NCBI RefSeq assembly: GCF_900474185.1
Contig: NZ_UCNW01000008.1
Coordinates: forward strand, 1-64,000
Direction: 5' to 3'
Length of the DNA: 64,000 nucleotides
Source of the DNA: Synechococcus sp. UW69
GTDB lineage: Bacteria; Cyanobacteriota; Cyanobacteriia; PCC-6307; Cyanobiaceae
Shown here: in pieces, positions 43,854 to 52,966 of the stretch
Position numbering within the stretch: position 1 is the stretch's first letter
How the letters are laid out: each line of letters starts with the position of its first letter
Notes under the pieces: generated by a model
What the model was told of the DNA's origin: nothing
Databases searched by the model: none
Seen by the model: the letters and a program-made list of their open reading frames with translations, nothing else
Program-made: the position numbers and the translations under genes

Positions 43854-44448
43854 GTCGCTGGGCCCATCCCTCCAGCCATCGCTCATCTGAGCGGCTGAAA
43901 CAACGGGGCGACCAGCCCCCCACAATCACCACCCCCTGCTGTCCCATGGGGCACACGAGAATTGCTGGAAGCGACTGCAGCATCCCGTCAAATTCGGCCC
44001 GACCGGGAAAAAGTGTGGTGTTCACGAGAGAGATGGTCTGTTCACGGTCCATGGCTCGCTTGGTGATGGCTCCTGGTTGGAAGGGGTCCTGACTGATCAG
44101 GCCCCTTCGCAACACAACCTGCTGACGCCAAAGCACCAGAACCGAAGCAGCTGGAGTCGCTGTCAGAAGCATGTGACTTCCCCAGGCCAGCTCCTGTTTC
44201 TGAACATCGTTGAGCTGCTCGAACAACACCAGTCCCTGCTCTCCCTTCAACGACACCTTCTCAGCTGATTTCGGGTTGGCCCTTGTCCAGAGAATGGCTA
44301 CCAACATCAGTCCCACCGATGCCATACCTGCCAGAACCTCTGCCCTTTGGAGGTCTGGTGTGACCGTTCCCGCTAACCCCGCATTTGTCACGGTCAGACC
44401 CAGCAACAGGAGCGCACAGATCAGAACGACACGGGCGGGGGCTGGCAT
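43798..44448 (-). CDS. cofactor assembly of complex C protein (CCB2/CCB4 type)
   Basis: 216 residues with two N-terminal hydrophobic segments (VLICALLLLGLTVTNAGLAGTV and LAGMASVGLMLVAILW), then a soluble domain (AWGSHMLLTATPAASVLVLW, LPAILVCPMGQQGVVIVGGWSPRCFSRSDERWLEGWAQRL). This order matches CCB2/CCB4 proteins, which attach haem c(i) to cytochrome b6 of the b6f complex. ATG 44448 is taken (a TTG lies one codon earlier). Convergent overlap of 56 bases with the LptC-like gene. Confidence 0.82.
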   Translation of the reverse strand: MPAPARVVLICALLLLGLTVTNAGLAGTVTPDLQRAEVLAGMASVGLMLVAILWTRANPKSAEKVSLKGEQGLVLFEQLNDVQKQELAWGSHMLLTATPAASVLVLWRQQVVLRRGLISQDPFQPGAITKRAMDREQTISLVNTTLFPGRAEFDGMLQSLPAILVCPMGQQGVVIVGGWSPRCFSRSDERWLEGWAQRLRTTLETEDVSHRSWDSA

Positions 44449-44510
44449 CAACGATGGGGGCTGTCAGAACGCAATCATCCTGCTCAAATACGGACACGTG
44501 TGTCCCTGCC

Positions 44511-44918
44511 ATGACGACTCAAGAGGCCTTTGCCGCCATAGCGCTAGCCGCTGTTGCCTGTGATGGAAGACTCGGGAGGGATGAAGCACACGCCCTCCGC
44601 TGTCAACTGGAGTACCGATCCCTTTACAGCGACAGTTCTGAAGCTGCGATGGGGCAATTGTTTGATCGGTTGCTGCTGCTGCTGAGGGACCAGGGAGTTG
44701 ATGGTCTGATTGCATCCGCCCTGCCCCAGCTCAACGCAAGACAGCAGCAGTCTGCCCTTGCCGTGGCGGCTCATCTTGTCCATGCCGATCGCAAGGTCAC
44801 TTCGGAGGAGACCGAATTCCTGGATCAACTCACCTCTCAAATGTCTCTGCCCGTCAACGAGGCCCGCATGGTCGTTCAAGCAATTGAGGCCCTCAACCGC
44901 GACATGCTGGACAGCTAA
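44511..44918 (+). CDS. TerB-like (tellurite resistance/DjlA N-domain) protein
   Basis: 135 residues, all alpha. Two acidic helix-loop segments typical of TerB domains: AALAAVACDGRLGRDEAHALRCQ at the N-terminus and AVAAHLVHADRKVTSEETEFLDQL (the A-D-x-x-V-T-x-E-E type, near 91-104). Probably cytoplasmic; TerB domains often bind metal or interact at membranes, but the role here is unknown. ATG 44511. It runs divergently from the CCB gene, followed by psb32 after 33 bases. Confidence 0.75.
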   Translation: MTTQEAFAAIALAAVACDGRLGRDEAHALRCQLEYRSLYSDSSEAAMGQLFDRLLLLLRDQGVDGLIASALPQLNARQQQSALAVAAHLVHADRKVTSEETEFLDQLTSQMSLPVNEARMVVQAIEALNRDMLDS

Positions 44919-44951
44919 CGGCAGACTGAGGAAGTTATAACGCTTGATGGG

Positions 44952-45623
44952 ATGTCCCTTTCCGCCCGACGCCTGTTGGCCAGCCTGCTTAGTTTCGGGA
45001 TCTGTCTGCTTCTCTTGGCCCCTGCCAGCTTCGCGATAGCTCCTGCTGCCTTAGGCGGAAGCCTGCCGGAGACACTGGTGATCGACGAAGCGGATGTGCT
45101 CAGCCGTGCCAGTCGTGGCGAATTGGAGGCGAAGCTACGCAGTTTTGATGATCAACGGGTGGATGCCCGTCTGATCACCCTGCGTCGCCTGGATTACGGC
45201 ATCAGTTTGAACAACTTTGGTGAGGAACTTCTCGAAAGCTGGAGTTCTCCGACTGGCAATCCTCTCTTGTTGATGTTGATCGAAACTCAGAACAAGAAAT
45301 CCGCCGTGGTTGCGGATCAGGAGCTGGAAGCTCAGCTCCCCGCCAGCCTTCTTTCCAGTACCGCCCGCACAACGATGACTGTGCCCCTGCGGGAAGGGGA
45401 CCGCTACCGCCAGGCTTCCGTGGATGGTCTGACGCGTCTTTCGACAGTTCTCTCAGGTGGAGAAGACCCGGGCCCCCCGCAGCAAATTGAACGCGTCACC
45501 CTGCCCACCAACATCCCAACCAAGGCGGAAACCGAAGAGAGCGATGCCACCAAATGGGTCATCATCCTTCTGGTGCTTGGAACCATCATTCCGATGGCGA
45601 CCTGGTGGGTGTTCTCGCGCTGA
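44952..45623 (+). CDS. psb32: TPM-domain thylakoid protein Psb32
   Basis: 223 residues. Signal peptide (LLASLLSFGICLLLLAPASFA), then a TPM domain (LVIDEADVLSRASRGELEAKLRSF, DARLITLRRLDYG, NPLLLMLIETQNKKSAVVAD) and a C-terminal membrane anchor (WVIILLVLGTIIPMATWWVF). This is the arrangement of Psb32, a lumenal protein that protects and repairs PSII under high light (TLP18.3 in plants). ATG 44952. Followed by pxcA after 13 bases. Confidence 0.88.
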   Translation: MSLSARRLLASLLSFGICLLLLAPASFAIAPAALGGSLPETLVIDEADVLSRASRGELEAKLRSFDDQRVDARLITLRRLDYGISLNNFGEELLESWSSPTGNPLLLMLIETQNKKSAVVADQELEAQLPASLLSSTARTTMTVPLREGDRYRQASVDGLTRLSTVLSGGEDPGPPQQIERVTLPTNIPTKAETEESDATKWVIILLVLGTIIPMATWWVFSR

Positions 45624-45636
45624 TTGAACGATTGAG

Positions 45637-46785
45637 ATGAGCCGCCGTAACTGGATCAATTTATTCAGCTCCAATCAATCTGTTGAATTCTCCAGTGATC
45701 TTGAGCGTGGTTATGAGGCGGCTCTGCTCATTCAGAGTCTGGAACTGGAGTATTACGGAGACCGGCAGATCCGCCCTGACCTCAAGCTTTCCGTACCGAG
45801 AGCTGTTCAGGCCACGATTCTGCGCCGGTTTAAAACTGCACTGGCCATTTGCCGCAATTCAGCGGTCAATCTTTCTGAACAACGGGCGCAACTTGATTCT
45901 CAGGAGCTACGGCAACTCCAACTGATTGAAACCGTTGTCAGCCGCTATGGACCCCGACGTTCGAGTGGCTCACCCTCTATAAGTCGTTCACCGGACGCGC
46001 TGCCCCGTTCACTTCTGGGTGTCTTTGACAGTATTCGACTGCAGTTGGATCCCTCAACTGAGGACAATGTTGTTGCAGGCTATCGACGCCGTCGTGACAG
46101 CACGCTGATCTCCCTGCGTGTTCTGCTCTTGCTGATTCTGGTTCCCTTGCTGGTTCAGCAGATCGCCGGCACGTATCTGATCTCACCTGCGGTGAATCAC
46201 TTTTCACCTGAACTTCCGTTCCTCAGTTACCCCAAGCCGCAGCTCGAGGAAAAGGCGGCTGAGAAGCTTCGCCTCTACAAACAGGAGCTGGAATTTGATG
46301 CGTTTTTAAAAGGTGTGCCGCCTTTGGATGATGTCCAGTTGCGTGACCAGCTCACCGAGAAGGCGACGGAGCTCAAACATGATGCTGATGAGGAGAGTCT
46401 GAAGGCGATCAAAAACGTCTTTGCTGATCTCGCAGGTCTGATCGCTTTTGCGGTTGTGTGCCTGATCAGTCGCGACGAACTGCGGGTTCTCCGAGGATTT
46501 GTTGATGAGGCTGTATACGGCCTGAGTGATTCCGCCAAGGCCTTCGCCATTATTTTGTTCACCGACATCTTTGTGGGTTATCACAGCCCTGAAGGCTGGT
46601 CTGTCTTGCTGGATGGAATCGCAGAGCATTTCGGCCTTCCATCCAGCCAGAGTTTCGTCAATCTCTTCATTGCGACCTTCCCTGTCGTGTTAGCGACGAT
46701 CTTTAAGTATTGGATTTTCAGGTATCTCAACCGCGTCTCTCCGTCGTCCGTTGCGACCTTGAAAGGTATGAATGGCGGTGGTTGA
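45637..46785 (+). CDS. pxcA: proton extrusion protein PxcA (CemA family)
   Basis: 382 residues. CemA-like C-terminal half with four hydrophobic segments: SLRVLLLLILVPLLVQQIAGTYLI, LAGLIAFAVVCLISRDELRVLRGFVDEAVYGLSDSAKAFAIILFTDIFVGYHSPEGWSVLL and FVNLFIATFPVVLATIFKYWIFRYLN; the HSPEGW motif is diagnostic. Involved in light-induced proton release and inorganic carbon use. Its 3' end overlaps cobU by 14 bases. Confidence 0.95.
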   Translation: MSRRNWINLFSSNQSVEFSSDLERGYEAALLIQSLELEYYGDRQIRPDLKLSVPRAVQATILRRFKTALAICRNSAVNLSEQRAQLDSQELRQLQLIETVVSRYGPRRSSGSPSISRSPDALPRSLLGVFDSIRLQLDPSTEDNVVAGYRRRRDSTLISLRVLLLLILVPLLVQQIAGTYLISPAVNHFSPELPFLSYPKPQLEEKAAEKLRLYKQELEFDAFLKGVPPLDDVQLRDQLTEKATELKHDADEESLKAIKNVFADLAGLIAFAVVCLISRDELRVLRGFVDEAVYGLSDSAKAFAIILFTDIFVGYHSPEGWSVLLDGIAEHFGLPSSQSFVNLFIATFPVVLATIFKYWIFRYLNRVSPSSVATLKGMNGGG

Positions 46786-47356
46786 TCCAACGGCCGCTAA
46801 CGAGCCCATGGTTTCAAGTTTCAACAACGGTTTGATTCTGGTCAGCGGGCCAGCGCGCAGTGGCAAGAGTCGGTGGGCAGAGCATCTGCTGCACAACCAC
46901 CCTGATGTGACGTACATCGCGACGGCAGCTGCCCGACCAGAAGACCTTGAGTGGCAGAAACGTCTTGATGCTCACCGACAGCGTCGTCCTGAGCACTGGG
47001 CTGTAGCTGAATCCGGTGCTGAGCTGGTGGAGGTCATTGAGACCCTGTCGCCAGGTCAGTCCGTGCTGATCGATGCCCTTGGTGGTTTTGTCGCACATCA
47101 TTTGGAGCTCGATGCATCCGCCTGGAATCTGTTGTGTGAACGACTGATCGCTGCCGTCACGTCATCGCGCTGCACTTTTGTGCTCGTGATTGAAGAGACA
47201 GGATGGGGTGTTGTTCCATCAACACGTATTGGTGGGCTGTTTCGAGACCGTTTGGGAGCTCTCGCTCAACAGTTGGATCGTGTTGCCGATGCTGCCTGGC
47301 TTGTTCTCCAGGGACGGGCTCTTGACCTTCATGCCCTTGGACGTGTGGTGCCATGA
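46772..47356 (+). CDS. cobU: adenosylcobinamide kinase / GTP:adenosylcobinamide-phosphate guanylyltransferase
   Basis: 194 residues. P-loop GPARSGKSRWAE at 26-37, ATAAARPEDLEWQKRLDAHRQRRPEHW, and SVLIDALGGFVAHHLE follow the CobU pattern. Activates the corrinoid ring for nucleotide loop attachment. Starts at ATG 46772 within the end of pxcA or ATG 46808. trmL begins four bases before its stop. It fits with cobN and metH in the same window. Confidence 0.92.
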   Translation: MAVVDPTAANEPMVSSFNNGLILVSGPARSGKSRWAEHLLHNHPDVTYIATAAARPEDLEWQKRLDAHRQRRPEHWAVAESGAELVEVIETLSPGQSVLIDALGGFVAHHLELDASAWNLLCERLIAAVTSSRCTFVLVIEETGWGVVPSTRIGGLFRDRLGALAQQLDRVADAAWLVLQGRALDLHALGRVVP

Positions 47357-47844
47357 CTGAGATGGAGCCACTGCGTATTGCACTGTTCGAGCCACAGATC
47401 CCACCAAACACGGGGAATATTGCGCGTACCTCTGCTGCCTTCAGAGTGCCGCTGACGCTGATCGAACCCCTTGGTTTCAAGGTCGATGATCGAAGCGTTC
47501 GCCGTGCCGGTCTCGATTACTGGCCGCACGTACAACTCTCCATCGCCTCAGATTTTCCGGCATTCCAGTCACAACTTCTGCCGGAGCAGAGGTTGATCGG
47601 CTGTAGTCGTCGCGGTGGTGCATCACTCTCCTCATTTGAATTCAAACGGGGTGATGTTCTGCTGTTTGGACGTGAAGACACCGGTCTGCCGGACCCGGTT
47701 CGCGAGGCCTGCAACACCATTCTGACGATTCCGATGCCCGGTGCCGCCGATGACGCTGGACAGGGTGGCGTGCGCAGCCTCAATCTTTCTGTGGCCTGTG
47801 CACTAGTGACCTACGTGGCTGGTCAGCAGTTGAGGTTGTGGTGA
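47353..47844 (+). CDS. trmL: tRNA (cytidine/uridine-2'-O-)-methyltransferase TrmL
   Basis: 163 residues of the SPOUT methyltransferase fold. Motifs: LFEPQIPPNTGNIART near the N-terminus, LLFGREDTGLPD near 110 and the C-terminal knot MPGAADDAGQGGVRSLNLSVA, where the SLNLSVA end is characteristic. Methylates the ribose of the wobble base in tRNA-Leu. Four-base overlap with cobU (ATGA). Confidence 0.93.
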   Translation: MTEMEPLRIALFEPQIPPNTGNIARTSAAFRVPLTLIEPLGFKVDDRSVRRAGLDYWPHVQLSIASDFPAFQSQLLPEQRLIGCSRRGGASLSSFEFKRGDVLLFGREDTGLPDPVREACNTILTIPMPGAADDAGQGGVRSLNLSVACALVTYVAGQQLRLW

Positions 47845-47877
47845 TCACACCACTGCTCCAATCCCCCTTGCGCTGTG

Positions 47878-48966
47878 ATGTTCGGCTCGTTACCTTCAGC
47901 GCGTCTGTTGGGTTTCATGCGCGCACTGCTTGCCGTAGCAACTGCTGTAACCCCTGTTTTGACGCTGGGAGTATGGAGCTCTCTGCCAGGAATTGCTGAT
48001 AACGCCACGTTCAATCTCGCTGAATTACCCCCACTCCCAGTTGTTGAGTCTCCAGAGCCAGTTTCTCTCGCCAGCACAACAGACACCACAACCCGGCTTT
48101 GGTTCAAAGTTCTCTCGTCGACCCCACTGAACAGATTCGCTGATTTGCTTCGGCTGGACGCACAGAAGCTTGCGACGTTGAACAGCGTTTCTCCGGATCA
48201 TGTTTTCGAGCCAACCAGTTGGCTTGCTCTTCCTGATTCAGCTCGGGTGGTTGCTGTGACTCTGTCGTCTCTCGATCGAGCCAGTGAACGCAAAACGCTT
48301 CCTGTTTCGGCCCCACCTCCAGTCAGCACTATCGCGAAAATTCAGCAGGGTGATTCACTCGCTGCATTTCTCAAGCGCCATGGCGTGACCCAAGCGCAGT
48401 TGAAGACCTTTAATCCCGGTGTTCAGCTCAATGCCTTGACGGTCGGTCGAGAACTTCAGATCGCTAACGCATCCTCAGGTCAGTCTGTTCTCGCTGTTCG
48501 TCCGCTCCGGAGCGGCGGTGCTGCCTGGCCTCAGCAAGCTCCATTGTCGACAGCTGACCAGCCTGACAGCCTGAAGCCGCCGATTGTTGGTTATCAGTGG
48601 CCGACAAAAGGTGTGTTCACCTCCGGTTATGGATGGCGTTGGGGTCGGATGCACAAAGGGATTGACATCGCCAACAACACAGGAACCCCGGTTATCGCTG
48701 CACGGGATGGCATTGTCTCCTTCTCCGGCTGGAGCGGTGCCTATGGCTATTTGGTTGAAATCGCCCATAGCGATGGTGAATCCACCCGTTACGCCCATAA
48801 CAGTCGCCTTCTTGTCAAAAAAGGCCAGGTTGTTCCCCGTGGCGCGCGTATTTCTCTCATGGGAAGTACCGGTCGAAGCACAGGGCCCCACCTTCACTTT
48901 GAAATCCGTCGTGCCGGTGGTGCAGCTCTCAATCCTCTAGTCAAGCTGCCTGCTCGAAAGGCTTGA
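47878..48966 (+). CDS. M23 family metallopeptidase with LysM domain
   Basis: About 362 residues. N-terminal hydrophobic segment (RALLAVATAVTPVLTLGVW). Two LysM-like segments (FKVLSSTPLNRFADLLRLDAQKLATLNSV, then IQQGDSLAAFLKRHGVTQAQLKTFNPG). Peptidase core near the C-terminus: SGYGWRWGRMHKGIDIAN with the zinc ligands H and D, and PHLHFEIRR. Probably a periplasmic endopeptidase that cuts peptidoglycan cross-bridges, or a non-catalytic amidase regulator. ATG 47878. Confidence 0.9.
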   Translation: MFGSLPSARLLGFMRALLAVATAVTPVLTLGVWSSLPGIADNATFNLAELPPLPVVESPEPVSLASTTDTTTRLWFKVLSSTPLNRFADLLRLDAQKLATLNSVSPDHVFEPTSWLALPDSARVVAVTLSSLDRASERKTLPVSAPPPVSTIAKIQQGDSLAAFLKRHGVTQAQLKTFNPGVQLNALTVGRELQIANASSGQSVLAVRPLRSGGAAWPQQAPLSTADQPDSLKPPIVGYQWPTKGVFTSGYGWRWGRMHKGIDIANNTGTPVIAARDGIVSFSGWSGAYGYLVEIAHSDGESTRYAHNSRLLVKKGQVVPRGARISLMGSTGRSTGPHLHFEIRRAGGAALNPLVKLPARKA

Positions 48967-49028
48967 GCAGATAACGCTCCAGTCGGAAATAACAAGCATC
49001 TGGCTTGTCCCCAGGTTTGTCCAAAAAA

Positions 49029-49102
49029 TGTCAGAGGGGAGACTTGAACTCCCGACCTCAGGGTTATGAATCCTGTGCTCTAACCAGCTGAGCTACTCTG
49101 AC
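49029..49102 (-). tRNA. trnM: tRNA-Met (anticodon CAT)
   Basis: Reading leftward from 49102: acceptor GTCAGAG, D arm GCTC..GAGC, anticodon loop TTCATAA with CAT at 49066-49068, T arm GGGAG TTCAAGT CTCCC, acceptor CTCTGAC and discriminator A. The 3' CCA is not encoded. Elongator tRNA-Met is favoured over initiator because the first pair is a G:C; a tRNA-Ile2 (lysidine) gene also carries CAT and is not excluded. An A31-C39 mismatch closes the anticodon stem. Confidence 0.93.
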
Positions 49103-49148
49103 GCAGGCCCTTCAGGCCAGTCCCCATCATACATCTCGGGGTTCTGGC

Positions 49149-49451
49149 TCAGCGCATGTCGATGGCATTGAGTCGATCGCGAAATGACTTGGGCTGATCA
49201 TCCAGGTTGGCTAGAGCATCCACCTGGACCGTCGGTCCTGGTGCCGTAGCTGGCTCGACGTTTCGCGCTGGCGCCGAACGACGGGGTGAACCGCGATTGA
49301 CACCCATACTCCTGAGCTGACCTGATCGTTGGTCACGATCCAAGGGCTTTTTGCGCAGATCTCCCTTCAGCTGGTTCAGCAGACGAAAATGTCCGGTAGC
49401 GCTGAACTTTCGAAGCAGTGAAGGGTCCCAGCTCGTGAATTGGTCAGTCAT
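49149..49451 (-). CDS. conserved cyanobacterial hypothetical protein
   Basis: 100 residues. The N-terminus TDQFTSWDPSLLRKFSATGHFRLLNQLKGDLRKKPLDR looks conserved as I remember it from marine picocyanobacteria; the rest is basic and Pro/Arg-rich, probably disordered. No domain or membrane segment. ATG at 49451. It lies between the tRNA-Met gene and the divergent peroxiredoxin gene. Confidence 0.7.
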   Translation of the reverse strand: MTDQFTSWDPSLLRKFSATGHFRLLNQLKGDLRKKPLDRDQRSGQLRSMGVNRGSPRRSAPARNVEPATAPGPTVQVDALANLDDQPKSFRDRLNAIDMR

Positions 49452-49572
49452 CGTCTGAGTTTATGGCGACGGACGGCCATAGCCGTGATAGGTTGAAAAG
49501 TGAAACTGGAAGTCGAATCGACTACGTATTAAGTCGGTTGCGGCCTTCAGGTCATTCATTCTCCCTCCAATC

Positions 49573-50175
49573 ATGACCGACAACGGTTGCCTGCGTGTTG
49601 GCCAGCAGGCCCCTGATTTCACAGCTACCGCTGTGGTGGACCAGGAGTTCAAGGAAATCACGCTGTCCCAGTACCGGGGCAAGTACGTGGTGCTGTTCTT
49701 CTACCCTCTGGATTTCACCTTCGTCTGCCCGACTGAAATCACGGCCTTCAGTGACCGTTATTCCGATTTCTCCAGCAAGAACACCGAAGTACTCGGCGTG
49801 TCCGTCGACAGCCAGTTCAGCCACCTGGCTTGGATTCAGACAGCGCGCAATCAGGGTGGCCTGGGCGACATCAACTATCCCCTCGTCGCTGACCTGAAGA
49901 AGGAAATCTCCACCGCCTACAACGTCCTTGATGACGCTGAGGGTGTTGCTCTGCGCGGGCTGTTCATCATCGATCCCGATGGTGTGATCATGCACGCCAC
50001 CATCAACAATCTGCCCGTCGGCCGCAACGTTGATGAAACCCTTCGGGTTCTCCAGGCCTTCCAATACGTCCAGTCCAACCCCGACGAGGTTTGCCCTGCC
50101 AACTGGACTCCTGGTGAAAAGACCATGAAGCCTGATCCCAAGGGCTCCAAGGAGTATTTCTCTGCCATCGGCTGA
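49573..50175 (+). CDS. 2-Cys peroxiredoxin
   Basis: 200 residues of the typical 2-Cys (Prx1) type. Peroxidatic Cys52 in [12 protein letters not shown] and resolving Cys174 in [10 protein letters not shown]; catalytic partners in [11 protein letters not shown] and GLFIIDPDG. Reduces hydrogen peroxide and organic hydroperoxides, using thioredoxin or NTRC. A strong hairpin terminator is 33 bases after the stop. ATG 49573. Confidence 0.95.
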   Translation: MTDNGCLRVGQQAPDFTATAVVDQEFKEITLSQYRGKYVVLFFYPLDFTFVCPTEITAFSDRYSDFSSKNTEVLGVSVDSQFSHLAWIQTARNQGGLGDINYPLVADLKKEISTAYNVLDDAEGVALRGLFIIDPDGVIMHATINNLPVGRNVDETLRVLQAFQYVQSNPDEVCPANWTPGEKTMKPDPKGSKEYFSAIG

Positions 50176-50208
50176 TTGCTTAAGCAGGCCCTTTCACCTG
50201 TTACCTCG

Positions 50209-50239
50209 GCCCTACCCCTCAAACGGGTGGGGCTTTTTT
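50209..50239 (+). terminator. terminator of the peroxiredoxin gene, overlapping a convergent stop
   Basis: GCCCTACCC (50209-50217) pairs with GGGTGGGGC (50225-50233) with one G-U, and T6 follows. Its right arm and loop cover the last codons and stop of the UPF0182 gene on the minus strand, so the same bases serve as terminator and coding sequence. Confidence 0.85.
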
Positions 50240-52966
50240 CATGAGTTGCTCTAAGGCAAGGGACAAGCTTTGATCCATGGCGATTGAGCGACCATCACTG
50301 ACAACGATTCGTGCCAGAGAGGGCAAGCCCACCTTGCTGGTGCGCAGATAAACCGGTTCGACGTAGAGAAGACCTTCGCCAAGGGGAAGCACCAAGAGAT
50401 TGCCCTGGACGAGTTCAAGATCCCCCTGATCCCAGAGGCCAAACACCTTGCTGACTTCCGGATCCTGATGAATCAGAGCCTGCACCTGTTCAGGACCCAG
50501 AATGTTCTTGTCTTTCGGGAAATCGATCAGCTCCAATTCACCGTAGTGCTCGCCATCGTTTCGGGCAGCCAGCCAGGCGGTGAGATTAGGCCGTGCCAGT
50601 GGTGTTAGAGGCTGAAGCAGGAGAAATTCCGAGTTGTCATTGCCCTGAACCTGAGCCGTAACGTGATAGGGCTCCACGTTGACTTTCTCGCCGCCATAAA
50701 TCTCACTGGGGACCTGCCAGACATCATCACCGCTGTAAAAGATTCTTGGATCTTCGACGTGATATCGCTTTAGCTGGTTGACCTGAACATTGAAGAAATC
50801 CTCAGGCACTCTGAGGTGATCACGAACCAGCTGCGGCATGGACTGCATGGATTCAAACAAGCCTGGAAATGCGTCATCCCAGCCGTTCACAATCGGATCA
50901 TCCTTCTCTGAGATATAAAGATGAATACTGCCGTTGTAAGCATCAACGATGGCCTTAACCGAGTTTCTTAAGTACCGATCAGAATCGTCGGAAGAGACCG
51001 CCGCACTGTAGGCAAGCGTGGAACTGTGGGTATAACCTTCAACGACCCAATACTGATGCTGTTGACGTTGAGCGGATCGTGCTTCCATCGTTCCAGCCGA
51101 TTCGGGATAAGTCTCCGGGATCGAAATCAGATAAGGATCGCCACGGAAATCAATGAATGGAGCAATTGCTGAAACACGGCTTCTCACTTCACGACGGATC
51201 AATATTTTTGAATCAGCGGAGATTGCTTTTGTCGTCAGCAGTCGCGGCTCATGGAGATAAACCGCCGCTGCACAACGCTGAAGCCAGGATCCAATAGGGA
51301 TCCCACCTGAACCTCGATAGTGGGTCTCAACATTGAGATCTCCCTCGGGATAATCGAATTCCGGAATCTCTGTTGGAGCAACTGCATAGGGAGATGGGAG
51401 CATCCCGTAGTAGAGAGCAGCATCGCCAACAGGGATCGCATCTCTAACCTCGGATTGATCGATTCCAAGTGCCTCATTTCCCTTGATTCGTGTTTCTGTA
51501 CCGAGATCACTGATGAAATATGAGGGCAGACCATCGTTGCTGCGTTCGTTCACAGGGCTAACGGTGAATCCATAGCCGTGGGTAAAGATGAAATGGCGGT
51601 TCTGCCACGTTTTTGATCGCCTCGGTAACGCTGACTGATCCAATTCACGTGCAGAAACAATCACCTGTTGAGCCGAATCGCTGTCTTGATTGAGCGGATA
51701 ACGGTCTACCGCCGCATTCGAGAATCGGTAGTAGACCCGAAGCTGTTGCAGTTGCCGATTGGCTTCCAGCAAGGGGGCGCTATCCCACAGGCGCACATTG
51801 CCCAGAGTGCTGGCACCTTGCTTCAAATCCATAGCACTGAGCCTTGTCTTTGGTTCATAGACCTGACGTTCAATGTGGTCCAGCTGGAAACCCCATCGGG
51901 TGGCCTTAATTGCGTCTGCCAGATAAGGAGCTTGCAGATTGATCTCCTGCGGTCGGACCAGGAGCCAACGCGTCAGTGGCGTGGCCACCATTTCCAGCGC
52001 CACGAGCGAAGCCAACGTGAGAACAAGTCCTTGACGCAGGCGTTGGCGACAAGGCAAGAGCAGTGCCAGTGCAATCAAAACGAGCAGCAGCGTGGCAGCA
52101 GCCCGTAGCGGAAGCGTGATGTGAGCCTGAAGCCAGCCGGCACCAGCCACCAGTCCGTGTTGGCTCCAAAGCAATTGGTGCCTTGATAACCAGACCAACC
52201 CGGCCATTTGCAAAACCAGAACAGCTGACAGGAATCTGAGCAACTGAAGCTGTCGCGTTGCAAAGGCCGGACTGGCCCAGTCAGAGATGGCTTGCGAGTT
52301 AGCGAGACAACGCCAGAGTTCAAAACAGATGGTGAACGCGGTGCTCAGCACCAGCAGCTCCAGCCCCAAATGCAAGCCCACGAAGCGTCCCAGGCCGAAG
52401 CTGACATCCGCACCAAGCCTGGGATCTTGCAGGGAACTGTTCGGGATCCAAAGGGCTAATGACCAGATTCCCCACGCTCGCGCGACGACAAAAACTAGTG
52501 AACCTGCAACGATCCGTGCCAGCCAGGGGCTCGTTCGACGCCAGGCCATCGCCACGGTGATGAGCACTGCTTTGATGACAATCACAGCAGCCGTGATTCC
52601 GTTGTCAGGCAACAGGCTCGGCACCCATTCCCTCAGCTGAAACGGATCACGGATGGTCAGTGCCACCAGATCAAGGGTCAGCATTGTGCTGATCAGAACC
52701 ACACCGCCACTGAGCAGGAGTGCTGTCCCGTAGGACCAACCGGTCAGGCGCCATCCCTGAGCTGACGTCAGGTTGTGGTGCTTGAACTGTCTTGACCAGG
52801 TCCGTGCTGCCATCAGTGGCAGCAGCGCCAACCCCGCAAAGAGAAACTGCAGAAGCCAGCGCTTCAGGAGAACGTCTGTCCAGCCGAACTGCTCAAACCA
52901 GAGCCACTCGATCTGCATCCGGGCTGCGACAACAACCAGCGGCAGCAGAAGGAGGAGGCGTCTCAT
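50219..52966 (-). CDS. UPF0182 family membrane protein
   Basis: 915 residues. The N-terminal third has about seven hydrophobic segments ([51 protein letters not shown], and others), followed by a long soluble part with the UPF0182 hallmarks FTHGYGFTVSPVN, ADSKILIRREVRSRVSAIAPFIDFRGDPYLI and LYISEKDDPIVNGWDDAFPGLF. Widespread in cyanobacteria and actinobacteria; function unknown. ATG 52966 overlaps the end of ftsH by four bases on the same strand, so the two are probably cotranscribed. Confidence 0.9.
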   Translation of the reverse strand: MRRLLLLLPLVVVAARMQIEWLWFEQFGWTDVLLKRWLLQFLFAGLALLPLMAARTWSRQFKHHNLTSAQGWRLTGWSYGTALLLSGGVVLISTMLTLDLVALTIRDPFQLREWVPSLLPDNGITAAVIVIKAVLITVAMAWRRTSPWLARIVAGSLVFVVARAWGIWSLALWIPNSSLQDPRLGADVSFGLGRFVGLHLGLELLVLSTAFTICFELWRCLANSQAISDWASPAFATRQLQLLRFLSAVLVLQMAGLVWLSRHQLLWSQHGLVAGAGWLQAHITLPLRAAATLLLVLIALALLLPCRQRLRQGLVLTLASLVALEMVATPLTRWLLVRPQEINLQAPYLADAIKATRWGFQLDHIERQVYEPKTRLSAMDLKQGASTLGNVRLWDSAPLLEANRQLQQLRVYYRFSNAAVDRYPLNQDSDSAQQVIVSARELDQSALPRRSKTWQNRHFIFTHGYGFTVSPVNERSNDGLPSYFISDLGTETRIKGNEALGIDQSEVRDAIPVGDAALYYGMLPSPYAVAPTEIPEFDYPEGDLNVETHYRGSGGIPIGSWLQRCAAAVYLHEPRLLTTKAISADSKILIRREVRSRVSAIAPFIDFRGDPYLISIPETYPESAGTMEARSAQRQQHQYWVVEGYTHSSTLAYSAAVSSDDSDRYLRNSVKAIVDAYNGSIHLYISEKDDPIVNGWDDAFPGLFESMQSMPQLVRDHLRVPEDFFNVQVNQLKRYHVEDPRIFYSGDDVWQVPSEIYGGEKVNVEPYHVTAQVQGNDNSEFLLLQPLTPLARPNLTAWLAARNDGEHYGELELIDFPKDKNILGPEQVQALIHQDPEVSKVFGLWDQGDLELVQGNLLVLPLGEGLLYVEPVYLRTSKVGLPSLARIVVSDGRSIAMDQSLSLALEQLMKKAPPV

